A stretch of 64,000 nucleotides of DNA from Chromohalobacter canadensis. Lineage in GTDB: Bacteria; Pseudomonadota; Gammaproteobacteria; Pseudomonadales; Halomonadaceae. The notes below the pieces were generated by a model, which was not told the origin of the DNA, made no database searches, and saw only the letters and a program-made list of their open reading frames with translations. The stretch covers positions 1 through 64,000 of the forward strand of contig NZ_JAJQJH010000016.1 of NCBI RefSeq assembly GCF_029544075.1, given 5' to 3'. A program made the position numbers and the translations under genes. Positions 1 through 10,100 of this stretch are shown piece by piece (the first letter of the stretch is position 1; each line of letters begins with the position of its first letter).

Positions 1-1
1 T

Positions 2-77
2 TGGCTCCCCGAACAGGACTCGAACCTGTGACCCAATGATTAACAGTCATTTGCTCTACCAACTGAGCTATCGGGGA
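2..77 (-). tRNA. tRNA-Asn (GTT)
   Basis: The reverse complement folds as a complete 76-nt tRNA with an encoded 3' CCA (positions 2-4), a D-arm with AGCTCAGTTGGTAGAG, anticodon loop CTGTTAA (anticodon GTT) and T-loop TTCGAGT. It is the second of two tandem tRNA-Asn genes and probably shares the promoter at 197-224. It differs from its neighbour only in one T-stem base pair (A-U here). Confidence 0.97.
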
Positions 78-98
78 TCGCCGAGCGCGATCCGGTGT

Positions 99-174
99 TG
101 GCTCCCCGAGCAGGACTCGAACCTGCGACCCAATGATTAACAGTCATTTGCTCTACCAACTGAGCTATCGGGGA
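99..174 (-). tRNA. tRNA-Asn (GTT)
   Basis: A second full-length tRNA-Asn with anticodon GTT and encoded CCA, 21 nt upstream of the first in the direction of transcription. Its T-stem has a G-C pair where the first copy has A-U (positions 110 and 126 versus 13 and 29). It is the promoter-proximal gene of the pair. Confidence 0.97.
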
Positions 175-196
175 ACTATGCCGGAGCACGCGGCGT

Positions 197-224
197 AGTA
201 TACGGATTCGATCGCCAACGTCAA
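197..224 (-). promoter_or_regulatory. Sigma-70 promoter of the tRNA-Asn pair
   Basis: On the minus strand TTGACG (219-224) and TATACT (197-202) are separated by 16 bp, close to the sigma-70 consensus. The bases just after the -10 are GC-rich (ACGCCGCG), as in stable-RNA promoters with a stringent discriminator. The second tRNA-Asn begins 22 bp downstream of the -10. Confidence 0.7.
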
Positions 225-373
225 GGCTGAAAGTGAATTCGTTCTCATGGAGGATCCAGAGGCATAGAATGTTCTCGCTGTGAAACAAGGGCCTGCGCAT
301 GTGTCATGCATGGCGAGGGCCATCGACACGGGTACGGAAAACGGGCTGACGGAAGATGACGCAAGGAAGGAAG

Positions 374-450
374 TGGTGGCTACGCCCTGACTCGAACAGG
401 GGACCCCATCATTATGAGTGATGTGCTCTAACCAACTGAGCTACGTAGCC
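374..450 (-). tRNA. tRNA-Met (CAT), elongator type
   Basis: The reverse complement gives a 77-nt tRNA starting GGCTACG and ending with encoded CCA (374-376). The anticodon loop is CTCATAA, anticodon CAT. The acceptor and D-arm (GGCTACGTAGCTCAGTTGG) match the elongator methionine tRNA of enterobacteria as I remember it, and not the initiator, because the first base pair is intact. It stands alone with its own candidate promoter at 489-517. Confidence 0.93.
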
Positions 451-488
451 ACATATCGCATCGCAGGAACGCTTAGCGACGGGGGCGA

Positions 489-517
489 ATTATGCACATG
501 GGCTTGCCGCTTGGCAA
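489..517 (-). promoter_or_regulatory. Candidate promoter of tRNA-Met
   Basis: On the minus strand TTGCCA (512-517) and CATAAT (489-494) are 17 bp apart, followed by a GC-rich stretch and the tRNA 39 bp below the -10. The -35 lies inside the hairpin that follows the binding-protein gene at 545, so the two signals overlap. Confidence 0.5.
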
Positions 518-524
518 GCCCATG
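497..524 (-). terminator. Hairpin after the binding-protein gene
   Basis: A perfect 12-bp inverted repeat (497-508 and 513-524, CATGGGCTTGCC and its complement) with a 4-nt loop lies 21 bp after the stop codon of the minus-strand gene. No T-run follows, so it is a weak or non-classical terminator, or an mRNA 3' end stabiliser. Confidence 0.5.
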
Positions 525-544
525 GCAGTGACAAGGTGCGACGC

Positions 545-1495
545 TTAGGCGTCGATGTTGAGCTCGCGCTTCACGACATCCAGACCGGGTTCGCCATTGA
601 CGGTGGTCACCCCATCGAGCCATTCGTCGAGCACGTCCGGATTGTCCTGCAGCCAGGCACGAGCAGCATCCCGCGGATCTGCGCCGTCATCCATGATCGC
701 GCCCATGATTTCGTTTTCCATGGGCAGGGTAAAGCTCAGGTTGTTGAGCAACTCACCTACGTTACCGCAGGCCTCTGCGTACCCGGCACGGGTGTTGGTG
801 TACACGGTTGCGCCGCCGAGGTTGGGACCGAAGTAGTCATCGGCGCCTTCCAGATAGGCCATGTCATAGTTGGTGTTCATCGGGTGCGGTTCCCAACCGA
901 GGAACACCATCCATTCTTCGCTCTGGGTCCGGGAGTTTAGCTCGGCGAGCATACCCGATTCGGACGAGTCGATCAGGTCCCAGTCACCCAAGCCGAAGGC
1001 ATCGTCATCGATCATCTGCTGAATGATCTGGTTGCCGTCGTTGCCCGCTTCGATGCCATACAAGCGGCTACCGAACTGGTCCGCATGCTCATCCAGGTCT
1101 TCAACCGAGGTGACACCGGCATCATAGACATATTGCGGTACCGCCAAGGTGTACTTGGCGCCCTCGAGGTTCGCGCCCAGCCGATCGACCTGCCCCTTGT
1201 CGATGTATTCGTCGCTGATCGACGCCATCGACGGCATCCAGTTGCCCAAGAATACGTCAAAGTCGCCATTCTTCATGCCGGCATAGGCTACGGGTACGGA
1301 AACGGTATCGGAGGTGGTTTCATACCCCAACCCTTCGAGTACCTCACGCGTCAATGCGGTGGTGGCGGTGATATCCGTCCAGCCGACTTCGGCGAAACGC
1401 ACGGGCTGGCATTCCTCCGGCGTGTCGGCCATGGCCAGCGGCGAAAGCAACGTGGCACTACCCAGCAGCGCGATCAATGGAGTCTTGTTAGACAT
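545..1495 (-). CDS. Choline/betaine ABC transporter substrate-binding protein
   Basis: A 316-residue periplasmic binding protein. Residues 1-23 form a signal peptide ending in PLAMADT, so the mature protein lies in the periplasm. The start of the mature chain (PVRFAEVGWTDITATTAL) is characteristic of the ChoX/ProX-like quaternary-amine-binding family; aromatic residues such as the Trp of EVGWTDI and GNWMPSM suit a cation-pi ligand box. The start has a good Shine-Dalgarno (AGGGAG). The gene diverges from betIBA across 239 bp holding a BetI-like dyad 34 bp from its start, so it is probably choline-inducible. No permease or ATPase gene follows; transcription runs into tRNA genes. Choline rather than betaine as ligand is inferred from context. 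Confidence 0.85.
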   Translation of the reverse strand: MSNKTPLIALLGSATLLSPLAMADTPEECQPVRFAEVGWTDITATTALTREVLEGLGYETTSDTVSVPVAYAGMKNGDFDVFLGNWMPSMASISDEYIDKGQVDRLGANLEGAKYTLAVPQYVYDAGVTSVEDLDEHADQFGSRLYGIEAGNDGNQIIQQMIDDDAFGLGDWDLIDSSESGMLAELNSRTQSEEWMVFLGWEPHPMNTNYDMAYLEGADDYFGPNLGGATVYTNTRAGYAEACGNVGELLNNLSFTLPMENEIMGAIMDDGADPRDAARAWLQDNPDVLDEWLDGVTTVNGEPGLDVVKRELNIDA

Positions 1496-1528
1496 GGAAT
1501 TCTCCCTTGCGTTGATGTTGATATAGTC

Positions 1529-1546
1529 ATTGAATGACGATTCAAT
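1529..1546. promoter_or_regulatory. BetI-like operator dyad near the binding-protein gene
   Basis: ATTGAAT-GACG-ATTCAAT is a perfect 7-bp dyad with a 4-bp spacer. The half-site ATTGAAC/T is shared with the dyad at 1632-1645, and TTGAACGTTCAA-like palindromes are known BetI/TetR-type operators at bet loci. It lies 34 bp upstream of the divergent binding-protein start. Confidence 0.6.
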
Positions 1547-1631
1547 AACGTTTTTTTATGCTAAATGAATTCGGCAATTCTTTTCCACTATGGATTTCAT
1601 TTACCATGGAAAGATAGCAAATTTTTTATTG

Positions 1632-1645
1632 ATTGAACGTTCAAT
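1632..1645. promoter_or_regulatory. BetI operator palindrome near betI
   Basis: ATTGAACGTTCAAT is a perfect 14-bp palindrome in AT-rich DNA 90 bp upstream of the betI start. It closely resembles the BetI-binding site described between betT and betI in E. coli. Together with the 1529 dyad it suggests choline-relieved repression of both divergent units. Confidence 0.65.
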
Positions 1646-1734
1646 AAAAACATCCCATAATGAGGTGGACGTTGGGTGGCGTTTGAAGGGCCGAGTGCCA
1701 GGTCGCCACACCCGTCAGCAGAGGAGAACGCTCG

Positions 1735-2346
1735 GTGCCCAAACTCGGTATGCAACCCATTCGCCGCCGCCAACTCATTCAGGCGACGCTGGAAACCATC
1801 GATGAAGTCGGTCTAGCGGACGCCACGATCGCCCGAATCGCCAAGCGTGCCGGCGTTTCGGCTGGCATCATCAGCCATTATTTTGGCGGCAAGGATGGGC
1901 TACTGGAATCGGCTATGCGCCAGATCCTCTGGGATCTTGGCGACGCCGTTGCTAAGCGCCGAGCACGCGGCGACGTTGAAAGCCCACGTGAGCACATCCG
2001 TGCCATTATCGATGGCAACTTCGACCGTAGCCAGGTCAACAAGACCGTCATGAAGACGTGGTTGGCGTTTTGGTCCGTCAGCATGCACCGTACCGATCTA
2101 CAACGGCTGCAACGCGTCAACGATCGGTGGTTGTATTCAAACCTCTGCCACCATTTTCGGCGCTGCATGCCCAGGCCCGAAGCACAACAGGCGGCACGAG
2201 GCCTGGCCGCGATGATCGACGGGCTTTGGCTGCGCGGCGCACTGGCGCCGCAAGGCATTGATGTCGACCGTGCCCGGCAACTGGCCTATGACTATGTAGA
2301 AGAGCAGCTCGCTCATTCCACATGGCATACGCCGACGGATGCCTGA
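1735..2346 (+). CDS. betI: HTH-type transcriptional repressor BetI
   Basis: A 203-residue TetR-family repressor of the glycine betaine pathway that responds to choline. The N-terminal helix-turn-helix is at about residues 25-60 ([20 protein letters not shown]). The C-terminal part is the ligand-binding helical domain, and the length is typical for BetI. Translation starts at a GTG preceded 8 bp upstream by GAGGAG (1721). It is the first gene of betI-betB-betA, 40 bp before betB, and two palindromes (1529, 1632) in the upstream region are its likely operators. Confidence 0.94.
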   Translation: MPKLGMQPIRRRQLIQATLETIDEVGLADATIARIAKRAGVSAGIISHYFGGKDGLLESAMRQILWDLGDAVAKRRARGDVESPREHIRAIIDGNFDRSQVNKTVMKTWLAFWSVSMHRTDLQRLQRVNDRWLYSNLCHHFRRCMPRPEAQQAARGLAAMIDGLWLRGALAPQGIDVDRARQLAYDYVEEQLAHSTWHTPTDA

Positions 2347-2386
2347 GCGGCATCCCATTTTTTACTTTCACGATGCGGGAGGACCC

Positions 2387-3871
2387 ATGGCCACTTTCGA
2401 GACTCAAAAGCTCTACATCGGCGGTCGATTCGTCGACGCCACATCCGGCGAGACCTTCGACACGATCAACCCAGTCGATGGCAGCGTGCTGGCCGGCATC
2501 CAGCAGGCCGCGCAGGCAGATGTCGATCGCGCCGTCGCGTCGGCCCGCGAGGGACAACGCGTCTGGGCGGCCATGAGCGGCATGGAGCGTAGTCGTATCC
2601 TGCATCGCGCCGTCGCACTGCTGCGCGAACGTAACGACGAACTGGCCCACCTGGAAACACTGGATACCGGCAAGCCAATCAGTGAAACGCAAGCCGTTGA
2701 TATCGTCACCGGCACCGACTCGCTGGAATACTATGCCAACCTGGCGCCTTCCATCGAAGGTACTCAAGTGCCGCTGCGCGAGGATTCGTTCTTCTACACG
2801 CGTCGCGAACCGCTGGGCGTCATTGGTGCTATCGGCGCCTGGAACTACCCCATTCAGATCGCCTGCTGGAAATCCGCGCCGGCACTGGCCGCAGGCAACG
2901 CCGTGGTGTTCAAGCCCAGTGAGGTCACGCCGCTGACCACCCTGAAACTAGCAGAGATCCTCACTGAAGCGGGCCTGCCGGACGGTGTATTCAACGTGGT
3001 TCAGGGCGATGGCCGCGTCGGGCAGATGCTTACCAACCATGCCGACATCGACAAGATTACCTTCACCGGCGAAGCCGGTACCGGCAAGAAGGTCATGTCC
3101 GCCGCCGCGGGGTCGACGCTCAAGGAAGTCACCATGGAACTGGGCGGCAAGTCGCCGTTGATCGTCTTCGAGGACGCCGACTTGGAGCGCGCCGCCGATG
3201 CTGCGATGCTGGCCAATTTCTATTCTAGCGGTCAGGTCTGCACCAACGGCACGCGCGTCTTCGTGCAGCGTTCGGTGCAGGCGGACTTCGAGGCCAAGAT
3301 CAAAGAGCGTGTCGAACGCATCAAGGCTGGCGATCCCCTGGATCCGGCGGTCAACTTCGGTCCGCTGGTCAGCTTCGAGCACCTTGAGAAGGTCCAGAGC
3401 TATATCGATCTGGGCAGCCAGGAAGGCGCTCGACTGCTGGTGGGCGGCGGCCGCTGGAACCAAGGCAATGCTGAGGGCATCGCCTGGTCCAAGGGTGCGT
3501 GGGCCGCGCCGACGGTCTTCACCGATTGCCGCGACGACATGCGCATCGTGCGCGAGGAAATCTTCGGCCCGGTGATGTCGATCCTGGTCTTCGACGATGA
3601 GGAAGAAGTGATCCGGCGCTCCAACGATACCGCTTACGGTCTCGCCGCTGGCCTGTTCAGCGAAAGCCTGAACCGCGCGCACCGCGTCATCCATCGCCTG
3701 CAGGCCGGTATCTGCTGGATCAATACATGGGGTGATTCCCCGGCAGAAATGCCGGTGGGCGGTTACAAGGAATCGGGCATCGGCCGTGAAAACGGGCTGT
3801 CCTCGCTTGATCAGTACACGCAGATCAAGTCGGTCCAGATCGAAATGGGACCCTTCCCCGCCGTGTTCTGA
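2387..3871 (+). CDS. betB: Betaine aldehyde dehydrogenase BetB
   Basis: A 494-residue NAD(P)-dependent aldehyde dehydrogenase that oxidises betaine aldehyde to glycine betaine, the second step of osmoprotectant synthesis. Visible family motifs are the nucleotide-binding [11 protein letters not shown], the catalytic Glu in ELGGKSP and the catalytic Cys in [11 protein letters not shown]. The start was placed at ATG 2387 ([13 protein letters not shown]), which has GGGAGG just upstream; an in-frame start 16 codons earlier lies against the betI end and is not needed. Middle gene of betIBA. Confidence 0.95.
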   Translation: MATFETQKLYIGGRFVDATSGETFDTINPVDGSVLAGIQQAAQADVDRAVASAREGQRVWAAMSGMERSRILHRAVALLRERNDELAHLETLDTGKPISETQAVDIVTGTDSLEYYANLAPSIEGTQVPLREDSFFYTRREPLGVIGAIGAWNYPIQIACWKSAPALAAGNAVVFKPSEVTPLTTLKLAEILTEAGLPDGVFNVVQGDGRVGQMLTNHADIDKITFTGEAGTGKKVMSAAAGSTLKEVTMELGGKSPLIVFEDADLERAADAAMLANFYSSGQVCTNGTRVFVQRSVQADFEAKIKERVERIKAGDPLDPAVNFGPLVSFEHLEKVQSYIDLGSQEGARLLVGGGRWNQGNAEGIAWSKGAWAAPTVFTDCRDDMRIVREEIFGPVMSILVFDDEEEVIRRSNDTAYGLAAGLFSESLNRAHRVIHRLQAGICWINTWGDSPAEMPVGGYKESGIGRENGLSSLDQYTQIKSVQIEMGPFPAVF

Positions 3872-3955
3872 TCCAGCGTCCGTGGCCGGCTCCCAGGCCG
3901 GCCACGCCGCTTGATCCTGTCATTCGTTCGACCACGTTCAAGGAGGGCCCCGCTC

Positions 3956-5638
3956 ATGACGCAGGCTCGTGAATTCGACTACATCATCATCGGTGCTGGC
4001 TCTGCCGGTAACGTACTCGCCACGCGACTCACCGAAGACCCGGACGTCCAGGTCCTGCTGCTCGAGGCCGGTGGTCCCGACTATCGCTTCGACTTTCGCA
4101 CGCAGATGCCGGCGGCGCTGGCGTATCCGCTGCAGGGCAAGCGCTACAACTGGGCCTTCGAGACCGATCCCGAACCCCACATGAACAATCGCCGCATGGA
4201 ATGCGGTCGCGGCAAGGGACTCGGCGGGTCGTCGTTGATCAACGGCATGTGCTATCTGCGCGGTAATGCGCTGGATTACGATAACTGGGCCAAGACGCCG
4301 GGCCTGGAGGACTGGAACTACCTGCAGTGCCTGCCCTACTTCAAGCGTGCCGAGACACGTGACATCGGGCCCAATGATTACCACGGCGGTGATGGCCCGG
4401 TCTCGGTAGCCACGCCCAAGGAAGGCAACAACGAACTCTACGGCGCCTTCATCCGCGCGGGCATCGAGGCCGGCTATCCCGCCACCGAAGATGTCAACGG
4501 TTATCAGCAGGAAGGCTTCGGCCCCATGGACCGCACCACCACGCCCAACGGGCGGCGGGCGTCCACGGCGCGCGGTTACCTGGATATCGCCAAGCAGCGC
4601 TCCAACCTCACCATCGAAACGCATGCTACGACCGACATCATCGAATTCGAGGGCAAGCGTGCCGTCGGCGTGCGCTACGAACGCAAGGGTCAGATACAGC
4701 AAGCCCAGGCGCGCCGCGAAGTCCTGTTGTGCGGAGGCGCCATCGCCTCGCCGCAGATCCTGCTGCGCTCCGGCGTGGGCAACCCCGAGCATCTCAAGGA
4801 ATTCGACATTCCCGTGGTGCACGAGCTGCCGGGCGTCGGGGAGAACCTCCAGGATCACCTGGAGATGTATATTCAGTACGAGTGCAAAAAGCCCATTTCG
4901 CTGTATCCGGCGCTCAAGTGGTACAACCAGCCCAAGATCGGTGCCGAATGGCTGTTCTTCGGCAAGGGTGTCGGTGCCAGCAACCAGTTCGAGGCAGCCG
5001 GCTTCATTCGTACCAATGACCAGGAAGAATGGCCCAACCTGCAGTACCACTTCTTGCCGATCGCCATCAGCTACAACGGCAAGAGCGCGGTGCAGGCTCA
5101 CGGCTTTCAGGCCCACGTCGGCTCCATGCGGTCCATGAGCCGCGGACGTATCCGTCTGACATCGCGCGACCCCAAGGCCGCGCCCAGCATCCTGTTCAAC
5201 TACATGTCCAAGGAAAAGGACTGGCAGGAATTTCGCGACGCAATTCGTATCACGCGCGAAATCGTCGAACAGCCAACGATGGACGAGTATCGCGGCCGCG
5301 AAATCTCGCCAGGACCGAATGTGCAAAGCGACGAGGAACTCGACGACTTCGTGCGCGAGCATGCCGAAACCGCTTATCATCCCGCCGGCACCTGCAAGAT
5401 GGGTAGTGCCGATGATGACATGGCCGTCGTCGACGGCGCGGGACGCGTGCACGGCCTCGAAGGGCTACGCGTCATCGATGCCTCGATCATGCCCGTGATC
5501 GCCACCGGCAATCTCAACGCACCGACGATCATGATCGCCGAGAAAATGGCCGACAAGGTACGCGGATGCGATCCGCTACCGCCCGCCGAGGTCGATTACT
5601 ATATCGCCCATGACGCACCGGCACGTCGCAAGGCATGA
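3956..5638 (+). CDS. betA: Choline dehydrogenase BetA
   Basis: A 560-residue FAD-dependent GMC oxidoreductase that oxidises choline to betaine aldehyde, usually membrane-associated and linked to the respiratory chain. The N-terminal dinucleotide-binding motif is [10 protein letters not shown], the GMC signature region contains [14 protein letters not shown], and the C-terminal active-site segment has [11 protein letters not shown] and ATGNLNAPT. The start at ATG 3956 follows AAGGAGGG; an in-frame extension of 15 residues upstream has no such signal. Last gene of the operon, followed by a strong terminator at 5671. Confidence 0.96.
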   Translation: MTQAREFDYIIIGAGSAGNVLATRLTEDPDVQVLLLEAGGPDYRFDFRTQMPAALAYPLQGKRYNWAFETDPEPHMNNRRMECGRGKGLGGSSLINGMCYLRGNALDYDNWAKTPGLEDWNYLQCLPYFKRAETRDIGPNDYHGGDGPVSVATPKEGNNELYGAFIRAGIEAGYPATEDVNGYQQEGFGPMDRTTTPNGRRASTARGYLDIAKQRSNLTIETHATTDIIEFEGKRAVGVRYERKGQIQQAQARREVLLCGGAIASPQILLRSGVGNPEHLKEFDIPVVHELPGVGENLQDHLEMYIQYECKKPISLYPALKWYNQPKIGAEWLFFGKGVGASNQFEAAGFIRTNDQEEWPNLQYHFLPIAISYNGKSAVQAHGFQAHVGSMRSMSRGRIRLTSRDPKAAPSILFNYMSKEKDWQEFRDAIRITREIVEQPTMDEYRGREISPGPNVQSDEELDDFVREHAETAYHPAGTCKMGSADDDMAVVDGAGRVHGLEGLRVIDASIMPVIATGNLNAPTIMIAEKMADKVRGCDPLPPAEVDYYIAHDAPARRKA

Positions 5639-5670
5639 CGATGCTTGCGTCGATATGACGTCTGCCTCGA

Positions 5671-5700
5671 ACACCCGATGCATTTGCATCGGGTGTTTTT
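5671..5700 (+). terminator. Rho-independent terminator of betIBA
   Basis: A 12-bp perfect stem (ACACCCGATGCA at 5671-5682 and its complement at 5685-5696) ends in TTTTT. It lies 33 bp after the betA stop. Confidence 0.9.
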
Positions 5701-5896
5701 GCATTATCCTTCCTTAATTCTTGCCCACCATCCCCTTAGACTGTGCGCGATCGCCTTACCGATTCGTCGCTAAGGAACGCTGAATAAAAAGGGAACCTCT
5801 CGTTACAATACGCCTCTTAACCCGGTGACTCGTGTCCGCCCCAACACGCGCACGACCACACAGCGGAATGTCTCTGACAAGGATCGATGCCACGTC

Positions 5897-7102
5897 ATGC
5901 CCCACTCTCGTCGTCTCTGGATCGCACTACTCATCGTCGTCTTGATCGCCCTTGCCATGTGGTGGATTCCCAACTGGCAAAACGATGATCAGCCAAGCGA
6001 TGCACCAACCAATGCCAGTGGCGACAGAAGTACGGCCGTGGCTGCCGTCGAGGCCCAACGCGGCGATCTCGAGATCACCGTCGGCGCACTAGGTACCGTG
6101 CGCTCGCTATCGAGCATTGACGTGTATCCGCGTGTCGAGGGCGAACTACTCACGGTAAATTTCGAGGAAGGTGAGCATGTCGAGAAAGGACAACTTCTGG
6201 CCACCATCGACCCACGTGACTATCAGGCGCAACTCGCCGCCGCCCAGGGGCAACTGGTTCAGGATCAGGCACAACTGGAGTCAGCACGCGAGGACCTCGA
6301 GCGCTATGAGACCTTGGCGCAGAGTCAGTCGATCTCCCGTCAGGAACTCGAACAGCAACGCCAGCTAGTCCGCCAGTACGAAGGCGCCGTAGCTAGCGAC
6401 CGAGCCGATATCGATAGCGCCCAGATTCAGTTGGACTATACCGACATCACCGCGCCCAACGCCGGTATCATCGGCATCCGAAACGTCGACCCTGGCAATC
6501 TGGTCAGCAGTGGCGACGACGATCCCATTGCCACGCTCACCCAACTCGATCCGATTTCAGTAGTCTTCTCGTTGCCCAGCCAATACGTACCGACGCTGCG
6601 CGAGCAACTTGCATCAGGAGACGCGCCCAGCGTTTCGGCGACGACAGTGGGCGACGAACGCCTCGAAGGCCAACTAACCAGCATCGACAGCCAGATCGAC
6701 ACCGCCACCGGTACCGTGCGGCTACGCGCGCGCTTCGATAACCCGGCGGACCGCCTCTACCCCAGCGCCTTCGTCGACGTGCGCCTGACGGTCAACACAC
6801 TGCATGATCGCGTCATCGTCCCCGCGCCCGCCGTTCAGACCGGCCAAGACGGCCTTTTCGTGTATGTCGTCGGCGACGACGATACGGTGACTCGACACGA
6901 TGTCGACGTCAGCGCCAGCGAAGATCATCGTAGCGCCCTGGCCAGCGGCGTCTCGGCAGGCGATCGCGTGGTCGTAGACGGCGTCGATAGTCTGCGTGAC
7001 GGTGCGAAGGTACGTGTCGTCAGCAACACCCTACCGGGAGAAGCCAGCGCCTCTTCGACGGCTGATGACGCCGACACACAGACGTCGCGAGACGCTTCAT
7101 GA
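5897..7102 (+). CDS. RND efflux periplasmic adaptor subunit (MdtA-like)
   Basis: A 401-residue membrane fusion protein linking inner-membrane RND pumps to an outer-membrane channel. A membrane anchor (about residues 6-24, LWIALLIVVLIALAMWW) precedes the periplasmic part. The barrel-sandwich halves (around DVYPRVEGEL and APNAGIIGIRNVDPGNLV) flank a coiled-coil hairpin rich in Gln and Glu (about residues 115-180). The ATG at 5897 gives a normal anchor; an in-frame GTG at 5825 would add 24 polar residues and is less likely. The stop overlaps the next start (ATGA), so adaptor and pumps are translationally coupled. Confidence 0.88.
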   Translation: MPHSRRLWIALLIVVLIALAMWWIPNWQNDDQPSDAPTNASGDRSTAVAAVEAQRGDLEITVGALGTVRSLSSIDVYPRVEGELLTVNFEEGEHVEKGQLLATIDPRDYQAQLAAAQGQLVQDQAQLESAREDLERYETLAQSQSISRQELEQQRQLVRQYEGAVASDRADIDSAQIQLDYTDITAPNAGIIGIRNVDPGNLVSSGDDDPIATLTQLDPISVVFSLPSQYVPTLREQLASGDAPSVSATTVGDERLEGQLTSIDSQIDTATGTVRLRARFDNPADRLYPSAFVDVRLTVNTLHDRVIVPAPAVQTGQDGLFVYVVGDDDTVTRHDVDVSASEDHRSALASGVSAGDRVVVDGVDSLRDGAKVRVVSNTLPGEASASSTADDADTQTSRDAS

Positions 7103-10100
7103 ATCCATCGCGGCTGTTCATCCTACGTCCGGTCGCCACCTCTCTGGTGATGCTGGCCATCCTCATCACGGGCGCGTTTACCTACCGGCTGCTCAGCATT
7201 TCATCGTTGCCCGAGGTCGACTTTCCCACCATTCAGGTCACCACGCTGTACCCCGGCGCAGGGCCGGATGTCATGCTTTCCCACGTCACCGCCCCGCTGG
7301 AAGACGAGCTGGGGGAAATCGCCGGCCTCGAGGACATGAGTTCGACCAGTACCGGGGGCGCATCGCTGATCACGCTGCGTTTCGGCCTCGATGGCGACCT
7401 GGGCGTCGCCGAACAGGAAGTGCAGGCCGCTCTCAACCAGGCAGAGACCCTGCTGCCCAACGACCTACCTCGTCCGCCGAGCTACAGCAAGGTCAACCCC
7501 GCCGATACGCCAGTACTGACCCTGGCCGTGACCTCCGACAACTTGCCGTTGACCGAGGTTCATGATCTGGTCGATACCCGCCTGGCGCAAAAACTTGCCC
7601 AGATCAGCGGTGTCGGCGAAGTGCGTCTGTCCGGCGGCAATCGCCCTGCGGTGCGAATCGATGTCGACTCGCGCCAGCTCGCCGCACACGGGCTCGATCT
7701 TTCCAGCGTGCGCAGCGCCGTGGAAAGCGCCAACGTCAATCAGGCCAAGGGCACCATTTATGGTCCCTACCGCGCCTATAGCATCGAGGCCAACGACCAG
7801 TTGACCTCCGCTGCGGGCTATCGCGACCTCATCCTCAAGTACGAGAATGGCGCACCCTTGCGGTTGAGCGATGTGGCCAGCATCGACGACGGCGCGGAAA
7901 ACGCGCAACTGGGGGCCTGGGCCAATGGCGAAGGGACAATCCTGGTGGATGTCCTGCGCCAGCCCGGCGCCAACGTGGTCGGCGTGGTCGACGATATCGA
8001 GCGTCGCTTGCCGGCGTTATCGGAGACCCTTCCAGGCAGCGTCGACGTGGACATCTTGAGTGATCGCACCACCACGATCCGCGCCGCCGTCGAGGATGTG
8101 CAATTCGAGCTGGTCCTCGCCATCGCACTGGTGATCATGGTCACCTTCCTGTTCCTGCGTAACCTGCCGGCAACGCTGATCCCTAGTCTCGCCGTGCCGC
8201 TGTCACTGGTCGGCACCTTCGGCGCCATGTACCTGGCCGGTTTCAGCCTCAACAACCTCACCTTGATGGCACTGACCATCGCCACCGGTTTCGTCATCGA
8301 CGACGCCATCGTGGTGCTCGAGAACATCACGCGTTACCTGGAGCGCGGCGAAACGCCCCTGCAGGCAGCGCTCAAGGGATCGCGCCAGATCGCGTTCACC
8401 ATCCTCTCGCTGACGGTTTCATTACTGGCGGTACTGATCCCGTTGCTCTTCATGGGCGGGGTGGTCGGTGTGCTGTTTCGTGAGTTCGCCATGACACTGG
8501 CGATTTCTATCGTCATCTCGGCGTTCGTCTCCCTGACCCTGACACCGATGCTTTGCGCGCGCTGGCTGCGACGTCGCACCGACGAAACCGATGGCGAAAC
8601 TCACACCCTCGACGACGAAGCCATGGTACGCGGCCGCCAGGGTCTCTTCGGGCGCCTCACACGCGGCTACGAAAGCGCCCTGGATACGGTACTCAAGTAT
8701 CAGACGACGACACTATGGATAGCGCTGGGCACCTTCGTGCTGACCGCCATACTGTTCTGGATGACGCCCAAGCAGTTGTTCCCGATTCAGGATACCGGCA
8801 CCTTGCGCGGCATCACCACGGCCACGCAGACGACATCCTATCGTGCCATGTCGGCGCGTCAGCAGGATCTTGCCGAACGTTTGATGAGCGATCCCGCCGT
8901 GGCCAATATCGCCTCAAGCATCGGTATCGACGGCACCAACACCACACTCAATAGCGGCCGACTGCAAATCGACCTGGCCGATCTGGACGCGCGCGACGCC
9001 GATCTGGACGCCATCGTCTCGCGGCTGCTCGATGCCGCCGCCGATATCCCCGGCATCGACCTGGCACTGACGCCGGTGCAGGATCTGACGCTAGAAGACA
9101 CCGTCAGCCAGTATCCCTACCAGTTTGCCTTGACTCAGGGCGATCGCGACCAGTTGGCACAAGATGTCTCGGCGATGACCGAGCGTCTCGAGGATGCACC
9201 GGCCATCGCGCATATCGCCACCGACCTTCAGAACGCGGGACGCAAGCTCGAGGTCAGTATCGATCGCGATCGCGCCAGTCGACTCGGCATCTCGGTCGCC
9301 GACATCGACGACGCCCTCTACGATGCCTATGGCCAACGCCTGATCTCGACGATTTTTACCCAATCCAACCAGTATCGCGTGGTGCTGGGCGCGACGCATG
9401 GTGACGATGCCGGCCCCGAGGCCCTTTCCCGGTTGTATGTCAGTGGTAGCGACGACGCCATGGTGCCTCTGTCGAGCCTGGTGAGCATGGAGGAAGCTCC
9501 CACCGCATTGTCGCATCAACGCCTCAACCAGTTCCCCTCGGCGTTGATGTCGTTCGCTGCCGCGCCCGGCTATTCGCTGTCGGATGCCTTCGATTCCGTG
9601 GAAACGGCCCGCGATAACGTGCTCAGCGCCGATACGCAGCTCGATTTCCGGGGTACCGCGCTGGCGTTCACTACCTCAACGCGCGATACGCTGTGGCTGA
9701 TCGCCGCCGCCGTCATCACCATGTACATCGTGCTAGGCGTGCTCTACGAGAGCTACATCCATCCGCTGACGATTCTCTCGACCCTGCCATCGGCGGCCAT
9801 CGGTGCCTTGCTGGCACTGATGCTCAGTAACAACGCCCTGGGCATGGTGGCCATCATCGGCATCATCCTGCTGATCGGCATCGTCAAGAAGAATGCCATC
9901 ATGATGATCGACTTCGCCCTCGAGGCGCAGCGGGAACAGGGCATGTCGGCGTATCGAGCGATTCACAGTGCCGCGCTGCTTCGCTTTCGGCCGATCATGA
10001 TGACCACCTTCGCCGCCCTGCTCGGGGCGCTGCCATTGATGCTCGCCAGCGGTTATGGCGCCGAGCTGCGCCGCCCGTTGGGCATGACCATGGTCGGCGG

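Noticed and set aside
3938-5452. A 504-codon open frame antisense to betA
   Set aside because: It is the complement of a strongly coding GC-rich gene with correct BetA motifs; the product has no recognisable domain and no ribosome-binding site.
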